A DNA stretch of 27,246 bases from JBFMGD01 sp040751775 (GTDB lineage Bacteria; Bacillota; Dethiobacteria; DTU022), in contig JBFMGD010000040.1 of NCBI GenBank assembly GCA_040751775.1, forward strand, positions 1-27,246, written 5' to 3'. Position 1 is the first letter of the stretch. Each line of letters begins with the position of its first letter. Position numbers and translations under genes: made by a program. The notes under the pieces were generated by a model. That model was not told where the DNA came from and did not search any database. It saw only the letters and a list, made by a program, of their open reading frames with translations. This document shows positions 21,767 to 27,246 of this stretch, one piece after another.

Positions 21767-23244
21767 ATGATCAATATACCGGAAGTGAAGCTGGGAATTG
21801 TGGCAGTGAGCAGGGATTGTTTTCCGATTGTGCTCAGTGAAAAAAGGAGAGCGACGGTAGTAAAAGCTTGCCGTGATCAGGGCATCACGATCACGGAGAT
21901 AGCGACAACAGTTGAACACGAGAAAATGTATTAAAAGCGATTAATGAAGCTGAACTGGCCGGGATTAACGCCCTGGTCGTCTATCTCGGAAATTTCGGTC
22001 CCGAAGGTCCCGAGACCATGCTCGCGCAAAAATTTGCGGGACCCTGCATGTTTGCCGCCGCCGCGGAAGAAAGTGAAAACAATTTGGTAGACGGGCGCGG
22101 CGACGCCTATTGCGGCATGCTGAATGCTTCGTACAACCTGGCTTTAAGAAAATTGACGCCTTACCTCCCCGCGTTTCCAGTAGGAACCGCGTATGAGATC
22201 GCGGCGATGATTTCTGACTTTACAGCTATCGCACGGGTCATCCTGGGCTTGAAGAAGCTGAAAATAATCAGTTTTGGGCCGAGGCCTCATGACTTTCTGG
22301 CCTGCAACGCGCCGATCAAGCCCCTTTATGATCTCGGAGTGGAAATCATGGAAAATTCAGAGTTTGATCTGTATGAAAGCTATCAGAAACATCAAAATGA
22401 CCCCGGGATTGCACAAATCCTTAAAGAAATGAAAGAAGAACTGGGCAGCGAGAACATCTATACGGGAATACTGCCGAAACTGGCTCAATATGAATTAACA
22501 CTAAGCAATTGGCTGAAAGAAAACCTGGGCGCCTCCGAATACGCGGTCTTTGCCAATAAATGCTGGCCTGCCTTTCAAACCCAGTTCGGTTTTGTGCCCT
22601 GTTACGTAAATTCCAGGCTTGCCGCTAAGGGTGTGCCGGTTGCCTGCGAAACCGATATCTATGGGGCGCTGAGCGAATACATCATTACATGCGCCACAAA
22701 TCTTCCGGCTACACTGCTTGACATCAACAACACCGTCCCGGAAGATATGTTTGATCATAACAGGGGCATTATTGGTGACTATAAATGGCATGACCTTTTC
22801 ATGGGATTTCATTGCGGCAACACCCCCGCCGGCTGCATGAAAGATTTCTCGATTAAATACCAGCTGATCATGCACCGCTTGCTGGAACAGGGCCAAGAGC
22901 CCGATATTACACGGGGCACCCTGGAAGGGATGATCCGGCCCGGGGAGATTACCCTTTTCAGGTTGCAGGGCAGCGCGGATTGCATGCTCAAAAGCTATAT
23001 CGCCCAGGGGGAGATCCTCGACATTGATCCCAAATCCTTTGGAGGGATCGGAGTTTTTGCCGTCAAAGAAATGGCCAGGTTCTACAGGCATGTTCTGATC
23101 GCCAAAAACTATCCGCATCATACCGGAGTCGCGTTTAAGCATGCGGGCAAGGTGCTGTTTGCCGTGATGCAGATGCTGGGCCTGGAAAATGTCGATTTTA
23201 ACCGGCCGGCAGCGATGCTTTACGCTGGGGAAAATCCTTTTTAA
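21767..23244 (+). pseudogene. FucI/AraA-like sugar isomerase, interrupted by a one-base frameshift
   Basis: An L-fucose/L-arabinose isomerase superfamily enzyme, probably converting L-arabinose to L-ribulose between AraB and AraD. The N-terminus starts at ATG 21767 (RBS GGAG) and reads IPEVKLGIVAVSRDCFPIVL... up to TTVEHEK, then hits TAA at 21932. In the next frame the family sequence continues without loss (ENVLKAINEAELAGINALVV, then YLGNFGPEGPETML) to 23244. One missing A in the run GAGAAAATG (21922-21926) explains it. Putative metal and acid-base residues are intact: ACETDIYGALSEY, LLDINNTVPEDMF and GFHCGNTP. Combined length (~492) is normal. It is either a sequencing error in a homopolymer, a recent mutation, or a recoded gene. 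The part from ATG 22018 alone would lack the N-terminal domain. Confidence 0.8.
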
Positions 23245-23309
23245 TATTTCTTGTTTCTTGAATATGCAGGAGCAAGATACCAGATGCAAGAAAGGCAGAT
23301 GGTGGAATA

Positions 23310-23996
23310 ATGCTTGGAGCGTTGAAAGAGCAGGTCTTACTGGCTAACCTTGATCTTCCCAGATACGGGCTGGTGACATTTACCTGGGGAAATGTCAGCG
23401 CCATCGACCGGGCTAAAGGCCTGGTGGTAATCAAGCCGAGCGGGGTGCCTTATGGTGAGCTGAAAACAGAGCATCTAGTAGTGCTGGACCTGGAAGGAAA
23501 TATTGTGGAGGGAAAGCTGAGCCCTTCCTCGGATACGCCAACTCATCTCAGGCTATACCAGGCTTTCCCGGAAATCGGGGGTATCGTCCACACCCATTCG
23601 CCCTGGGCCACAGCCTGGGCCCAGGCGGGAAAACAGATCCCTCCCCTTGGGACAACCCATGCGGATTATTTTTTTGGCGAAATTCCCTGCACTCGCAAGA
23701 TGACGGAGAAAGAAATTGCCGGCGAGTATGAAAAAGAAACCGGGCAGGTAATCGTGGAAGCCTTCAAGGATCTGGTGCCGGCCCAAATACCCGGGGCGCT
23801 GGTGATCAATCATGGTCCTTTCACCTGGGGAGCAAGCGCCTTGGCGGCGCTCCATAATGCCGTCGTCCTTGAAATTGCTAAAATGGCTTATCATACGCTA
23901 ATGCTAAATCTCCAGGCAAAGAGTATCGACCGGGCGCTGCTGAATAAGCATTTCTTGCGAAAACACGGCAGCGAGGCATATTATGGGCAAAAATAG
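23310..23996 (+). CDS. araD: L-ribulose-5-phosphate 4-epimerase
   Basis: A 228-residue class II aldolase-fold enzyme that converts L-ribulose-5-phosphate to D-xylulose-5-phosphate, the last step before the pentose phosphate pathway. The N-terminus LPRYGLVTFTWGNVSAIDR (~18-36), KPSGVPYGEL (~46), SSDTPTHLRLYQAFPEIGGI (~73), zinc ligands in VHTHSPWATAW (~93-103), GTTHADYFFGEIPCTR (~113) and VINHGPFTWG (~169) are all classical AraD. The ATG follows GGTGG. It closes the intact part of the arabinose operon. Confidence 0.94.
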   Translation: MLGALKEQVLLANLDLPRYGLVTFTWGNVSAIDRAKGLVVIKPSGVPYGELKTEHLVVLDLEGNIVEGKLSPSSDTPTHLRLYQAFPEIGGIVHTHSPWATAWAQAGKQIPPLGTTHADYFFGEIPCTRKMTEKEIAGEYEKETGQVIVEAFKDLVPAQIPGALVINHGPFTWGASALAALHNAVVLEIAKMAYHTLMLNLQAKSIDRALLNKHFLRKHGSEAYYGQK

Positions 23997-24031
23997 GCTT
24001 GGTTATCTTCCATATTGGCGGAGGGAAAAAG

Positions 24032-24381
24032 TTGAATAAAAAAAAGTGGCACCTGGAACTTGAATGTAAACCCGATTTTGAAATGGCCATGAAAAGAATT
24101 TATGCCTGGTACGAAGGAGAAATTATTGACCGGTCGCCCGTAAGATTCAGCAGTCATAACGCCGAGTTTAATACTCTGGCTGTTAATAAAACCAGGTGGA
24201 GCAGTTTAAAAGAGCGGTGGTTCGATGCCGAGTACCAGGTGGAGAGTTTTCTAAAGTCTTTGGATGGTAAAACCTTGAGGAATTCATTTCAGTATTGAAG
24301 CCCGAAGGATTATTTTTATGCATTGATTCTAAAGATGAGAGCGAGCAGAAGGAAATATTAAAGCGAATCGCAAAATGGTAG
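24032..24381 (+). pseudogene. UroD/methyltransferase-like gene with the middle deleted
   Basis: The start TTG at 24032 (RBS GGAGGG) opens a ~88-codon frame (WHLELECKPDFEMAMKRIYA, EIIDRSPVRFSSHNAEFN, FLKSLDGKTLRN) that looks like the N-terminus of uroporphyrinogen decarboxylase-like or corrinoid methyltransferase proteins of Firmicutes. It ends at TGA 24296-24298. In another frame, starting near 24292, VLKPEGLFLCIDSKDESEQK then EILKRIAKW runs to TAG 24381, which is the normal C-terminus of the same family. About 200 or more central residues are gone, so the gene is a deletion relic. It lies 35 bases behind araD, so the full-length gene was probably the fourth gene of this operon. Confidence 0.65.
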
Positions 24382-24463
24382 CAGAAGATCATCTGCATCA
24401 GGTTGAAAACGGAACTGGCGTTAGAGAAGGGGTTGTATAGATATCAATCCTCACTTTCCAGGC

Positions 24464-24518
24464 AAAACCCGTCAGGCGCTGAGGTTGCTCTCCAGTAGTA
24501 CCTATCCTCCTGACGGGT
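24464..24518 (-). terminator. Long hairpin closing the gas-vesicle operon
   Basis: ACCCGTCAGG (24467-24476) and CCTGACGGGT (24509-24518) form a perfect 10-bp stem around a 32-base loop. On the minus strand the stem is followed by a short TTTT, 55 bases after the GvpJ stop, consistent with a weak intrinsic terminator or a 3' stabilising structure. No T-run exists on the plus strand. Confidence 0.5.
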
Positions 24519-24572
24519 AAGAGCCAAAAAAAGTATACCCGGATCATATTGAAAGAACCCCCACTGTATATG

Positions 24573-25022
24573 CTATAACCTCTTTTTCTTTTCTTCCAGG
24601 TTAAAGCCGAATGTTTTCTTCGTATCAGCCTTTGGTCCGTTTCCCGGGCTAGTGGAAGCCAGGGCTTTCTTGATCACTTCTTGCTCGTTGACCACAACAT
24701 CTTCGGAAACAATTTTCCGGGGGGCGGCGGATGCGTATCGGGCTACTTGCGATTCCAACTTATTAACTCGTTCCTGCAGTTGCTCGCGTTCCGCCAGCTC
24801 CTTTTGCGCACGGGTGGACAGATTAGGATCACTCTGCCACCAATCTATACCAATTTCCATCGCCCTCTCTACCGAACAAATCACCAGGCGGATATTGATT
24901 GTTAACAACTCTACGTCTGCCACGGCTATTTTAATATCTCCGGCTACCACTACTCCTTTATCTAAGATTTTCTCAAGTATTTCCGCCAGGTTTGATGATT
25001 GAGAAACGCGTTGAATACTCAT
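24573..25022 (-). CDS. gvpJ: Gas vesicle protein GvpJ (GvpA/J family)
   Basis: A 149-residue minor gas-vesicle protein. Residues ~10-62 match the GvpA/J shell-protein domain: NLAEILEKILDKGVVVAGDI and VELLTINIRLVICSVERAME, followed by IGIDWWQSDPNLS, the block that distinguishes GvpJ from GvpA. A heptad-rich segment (~70-95, KELAEREQLQERVNKLESQV) and a long basic, low-complexity tail follow, longer than in Bacillus GvpJ. GvpJ caps or nucleates the gas vesicle. RBS AAGGAGAGGGG precedes the ATG. It is the last gene of the visible gvp operon, directly after GvpK, the same order as in Bacillus megaterium. Confidence 0.88.
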   Translation of the reverse strand: MSIQRVSQSSNLAEILEKILDKGVVVAGDIKIAVADVELLTINIRLVICSVERAMEIGIDWWQSDPNLSTRAQKELAEREQLQERVNKLESQVARYASAAPRKIVSEDVVVNEQEVIKKALASTSPGNGPKADTKKTFGFNLEEKKKRL

Positions 25023-25042
25023 AATAATCCCCTCTCCTTAAT

Positions 25043-25387
25043 TTATAGCAGATTACCCAAAGGTCCTAAATCGATATTAAGGTCTTCCTCTGCCAATCCA
25101 AATACGTCTTTTAATTCCGCCATCTTGTCTTCCAATTTTATTAAAGCTTCGCCCAGTCTTTCTAGCTCATTCTCCGTCAACGTTTCTCGCTCCATCCTCC
25201 TGATTACTTCTTTTTCCATTACTTTACGAATCAGTTCGATCACGGTTAAGACCAGTTTAGCCAAGCCGTGTTCAATATTTTCCGGGTCGGCATTGATGCG
25301 GTTGGGGATCTTTCTTTGACTTTTTTTAATTTCTTCTACAAACATTTGCAGCTCTTCGTCGCTTAAAGACGGTGTGTGATTATGCAT
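25043..25387 (-). CDS. gvpK: Gas vesicle protein GvpK
   Basis: A 114-residue helical protein of the GvpK family, required for gas-vesicle formation. Diagnostic parts are RINADPENIEHGLAKLVLTV (~28-47), MERETLTENELERLGEALIK (~68-87) and a C-terminal LNIDLGPLGNLL. The ATG at 25387 is inside the last codons of the upstream GvpF/L gene (ATGCATAA overlap), indicating translational coupling; a TTG ten codons earlier has no RBS. It is 20 bases ahead of GvpJ. Confidence 0.88.
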   Translation of the reverse strand: MHNHTPSLSDEELQMFVEEIKKSQRKIPNRINADPENIEHGLAKLVLTVIELIRKVMEKEVIRRMERETLTENELERLGEALIKLEDKMAELKDVFGLAEEDLNIDLGPLGNLL

Positions 25388-26111
25388 CTTGCTGCGTCCC
25401 TTCTTCGAGGCCGACAAAGTTATACGGAGGCCATGGCCCGCTGTATAAAAAGGATAAGAACGGGTATTTGTTCTTTAACCAATCCACACTGACCGTAAAA
25501 GCGGCCACTTGATCCCGACGAACTAAATAAGAGGAATTCAAGATCATTTTTTCCGTAGTTAATTTGCGAATACAGCTCTGGGTGGTATAAGATCGTAAAG
25601 TGTTGTAAATCTCATCGATATATTTGCCTGCTTCTTCCATCAGGTATTGCCGCTTTTTTTCCTCTTGCAGCTTACTGATCAGATAAGACTTGGCCGGGCT
25701 GATCCGGTCCGTTTTATTTTCTTCGAGGATGGCCTCTTCCGCTTTTACAGGACACGGTTCTTGTTCTTTAAAGATTACCTTGAGGCCTAACTCGACTTTC
25801 CCCTTTACTTTCTCGATATTTTTGGTAATAACGTTGTAGTGACGTTCTAAAAAATGCTTTACTTCACGGGTCTCGCTTAAAACAGATCCAAATCGAACCG
25901 GTAAAACTGTATGATTCTGAAATAGGTATTCCACAATTCCTTCATGGCTGAGTACCGATTCCGATGTCAGTTCGATTTCCGGAGATTCCAGATCACTGAC
26001 CGCGGCGGCGACGTCTTTCCATTTAACGAAGAACGGCCGCCTACCCTTAATCCCTGAGTAAGGAAGCAGGTCGATCTGGGGAGCGTCCATTAGACAGTAC
26101 AGGTATAACAA
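25380..26111 (-). CDS. Gas vesicle protein GvpF/GvpL family (second copy)
   Basis: A 243-residue two-domain GvpF/GvpL protein, thought to help start shell assembly. N-terminal ferredoxin-like domain: LYLYCLMDAP, a VAAAVSDLES strand (~35) and HEGIVEYLFQNHTVLPVRFG SVL (~56-78), the family hallmark. The middle is a long charged helical region (~95-170). The C-terminal domain has SSYLVRRDQVAAFTVSVDWL and the signature YSGPWPPYNFVGLE (~222-235). The start is TTG at 26111, chosen for GGAGAG six bases upstream. By Bacillus gene order this copy, just before GvpK, would correspond to GvpL. Confidence 0.87.
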   Translation of the reverse strand: MLYLYCLMDAPQIDLLPYSGIKGRRPFFVKWKDVAAAVSDLESPEIELTSESVLSHEGIVEYLFQNHTVLPVRFGSVLSETREVKHFLERHYNVITKNIEKVKGKVELGLKVIFKEQEPCPVKAEEAILEENKTDRISPAKSYLISKLQEEKKRQYLMEEAGKYIDEIYNTLRSYTTQSCIRKLTTEKMILNSSYLVRRDQVAAFTVSVDWLKNKYPFLSFLYSGPWPPYNFVGLEEGTQQDA

Positions 26112-26234
26112 TCAAATCTCTCCTTTCTTCATGGACAAAGCGATTTTAAGCACGTAGGTCGTCCCTCTTTCGTTCAACGCCGCCTGCTGAAAAGTGCAAA
26201 TTATCATATTATAATAAATATCTATTTTCTCCAT
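26112..26234 (-). CDS. Possible 40-residue small protein directly ahead of GvpF/L
   Basis: ATG at 26234 opens a frame MEKIDIYYNMIICTFQQAAL followed by NERGTTYVLKIALSMKKGEI that ends in TGA at 26112-26114, immediately adjacent to the TTG start of the GvpF/L gene. The RBS of GvpF/L lies inside its last codons, an arrangement typical of translational coupling. The start has only a weak SD. In Bacillus gvp operons GvpG occupies this place, but this peptide is half its size and shows no clear resemblance. It may be a small gvp-linked gene or a chance frame. Confidence 0.3.
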   Translation of the reverse strand: MEKIDIYYNMIICTFQQAALNERGTTYVLKIALSMKKGEI

Positions 26235-26547
26235 GACCGTCACTTAAGGACACACTCTCCCGCGTATTATGTAGGCCAAGATATACAGAAGGTATACCTT
26301 GGCATCTCCTGAAAAGGGATCACACTAGGCTGTGGATTCCGCGGCGTACGGCTCGGGCATTTGCATTCTAGACATCTATATCTCTTACCCGATGGCTTTT
26401 TTAGTATAGTATGACCGATCTCTTTGAAATGTGTCTGAAAAGGCAGCACCACATCAGCAATTGACCGTCGTCACCATGGTTAGTTAAATGCTGTTACCGT
26501 TATGCGCGGTTTGCTTAAGAATCTCACTGCTTTAGCCGTAAGAAGTG
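26235..26547. other. Non-coding gap inside the gas-vesicle cluster
   Basis: About 310 bases between the two GvpF/L genes contain no recognisable gene; gvpG would be expected here in Bacillus order. A perfect 12-bp palindrome AAGGTATACCTT lies at 26289-26300. Just inside the small ORF downstream, the minus strand has an AT-rich TATTATAAT box (around 26210-26218) that could be a -10 element for an internal promoter, without a convincing -35. Confidence 0.5.
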
Positions 26548-27246
26548 TCAAAGTTCAAGGGAAGTAAAGCTGTATGGAGGCCACGGGCCGCTCAATTCCA
26601 GTCTCAACGCGTCATGATAAACGGCTTCGTTCAACTTGTCTACAATTTCAATTACATCCGCCGTATTACCGCGGGGCGCCAGTATTGCGCAATTATAGAC
26701 CATTTTTCCGGCGGACCCCGCAACATCTCCATCGTAGCATTCTCCCGCGGAAAAAAACTGAAAACGCTTTTTGATTGTACCAACGATTAGCTCCAGTTTG
26801 CTGAGCAAACCGTCTCGAAGATTTGCATGGATACTGCTTTCCATCTTTTTTTTCATCAGGTATGCTTTTCCTCGATGTGGTTCGTCAAGAGCCGCTTTCA
26901 TGGTAGCAGCTTGTTCTTTCTTCTGTTTCTCCAGCAGCTTTTCTTCTTGGCAGTACACTTTGATCGTCCATTCTGTATTACCTTTCACTTTGGATAATAA
27001 TTGTTTGAAGTCAGTGTAGTGTTCGCGCAAGAGATGATCAATCGATTGGCTGTCTTTGTAAATAGTACAAAACTGAAGGGGAATGAGATCATGGTTTTCG
27101 TGAATTTGTTCCATAATATAAGTATGCTTGCGCGCTTTTTTATCGATCCAAGCCAGGTCGTTTTCAATTTTTTCGTGGAAAGCCGCTTCGCTGTATAATC
27201 CCAGGGGGACCTGGCTGAAAACCGCGCCAATATCCTGATAACGCCA
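26548..27246 (-). CDS. Gas vesicle protein GvpF/GvpL family (first copy, N-terminus outside window)
   Basis: The minus-strand frame is open from the window end to TGA 26548-26550, giving 232 residues without an N-terminus. Internal ATG 27114 is not the start: the codons before it read YQDIGAVFSQVPLGLYSEAA and WIDKKARKHTYIMEQ, normal GvpF/L sequence. The hallmark LIPLQFCTIYKDSQSIDHLL, a charged helical middle and the C-terminal LSGPWPPYSFTSLE follow. The C-terminal signature is the same as in the second copy, but the two proteins differ clearly elsewhere, as GvpF and GvpL do. By position upstream it is more likely GvpF. Confidence 0.85.
   Translation of the reverse strand, partial: WRYQDIGAVFSQVPLGLYSEAAFHEKIENDLAWIDKKARKHTYIMEQIHENHDLIPLQFCTIYKDSQSIDHLLREHYTDFKQLLSKVKGNTEWTIKVYCQEEKLLEKQKKEQAATMKAALDEPHRGKAYLMKKKMESSIHANLRDGLLSKLELIVGTIKKRFQFFSAGECYDGDVAGSAGKMVYNCAILAPRGNTADVIEIVDKLNEAVYHDALRLELSGPWPPYSFTSLEL

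Noticed and set aside
21911..21935. Programmed -1 ribosomal frameshift in the isomerase
   Set aside because: No X-XXY-YYZ slippery heptamer in the correct phase and no obvious downstream pseudoknot; a one-base loss in the A-run is simpler.
26267..26452. 61-codon minus-strand frame with a CLECKC pair of cysteines in the gvp gap
   Set aside because: GTG start without an RBS, no recognisable family, and composition like random sequence; no GvpG similarity.

Overview
The window looks like a chromosomal segment of a spore-forming, anaerobic-type Firmicute, most like the Peptococcaceae (Desulfotomaculum/Pelotomaculum relatives). This is inferred from strong GGAGG-type ribosome binding sites, frequent TTG/GTG starts, a PrdR/RocR-like sigma-54 activator, a TPP riboswitch of Gram-positive style and a Bacillus-type gas-vesicle gene order. 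No rRNA, tRNA, CRISPR array or intact transposase was seen.

Region 1 (1-13.8 kb) is an amino-acid/amine catabolic region. A plus-strand run holds an alanine-racemase-family protein (cut by the window start), an M20 amidohydrolase, an APC permease, a glutamine-synthetase-like ligase, a class III aminotransferase and a FluG-type amidohydrolase. It ends at a strong terminator near 7.55 kb. A minus-strand run converges on it: a PanB homologue, a U32-like TIM-barrel protein, a Glu/Leu-type dehydrogenase and a sigma-54 activator. A divergent IclR regulator sits at 13 kb. Two near-identical TTCTG...AGAA palindromes lie inside the -35/-10 spacers of the two divergent promoters, which suggests that IclR represses both. 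A plausible logic is import of an amine or amino acid, gamma-glutamylation by the GS-like enzyme, transamination, hydrolytic release of glutamate by one of the amidohydrolases, and glutamate oxidation by the dehydrogenase. The substrate is unknown.

Region 2 (13.85-15.9 kb) is a graveyard. It holds the last ~70 codons of a sodium:solute symporter, about 600 bp without a recognisable gene that contains a compact series of hairpins (probably a structured RNA), a C-terminal scrap of a class III aminotransferase, and a TPP riboswitch with a clear terminator. The riboswitch precedes an intact thiamine-binding-type protein, followed by an ABC permease with internal deletions.

Region 3 (15.9-19.7 kb) holds ordinary housekeeping or accessory genes: a CBS-pair protein, a GNAT acetyltransferase, a MATE efflux pump with a good promoter, a 57-residue membrane protein and a membrane-anchored glycerophosphodiesterase.

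Region 4 (19.9-24.4 kb) is an L-arabinose-type operon: ribulokinase, a FucI/AraA-like isomerase in place of a classical AraA (interrupted by a one-base frameshift in an A-run), and ribulose-phosphate 4-epimerase. AraR-like operator halves flank a TATAAT box upstream. A UroD/methyltransferase-like gene behind it has lost its middle.

Region 5 (24.5-27.2 kb, minus strand) is the distal part of a gas-vesicle cluster in the order GvpF/L (partial), a ~430 bp gap with a 40-codon ORF, GvpF/L, GvpK, GvpJ, ending at a hairpin. The rest of the cluster, including any GvpA, lies beyond the window end.
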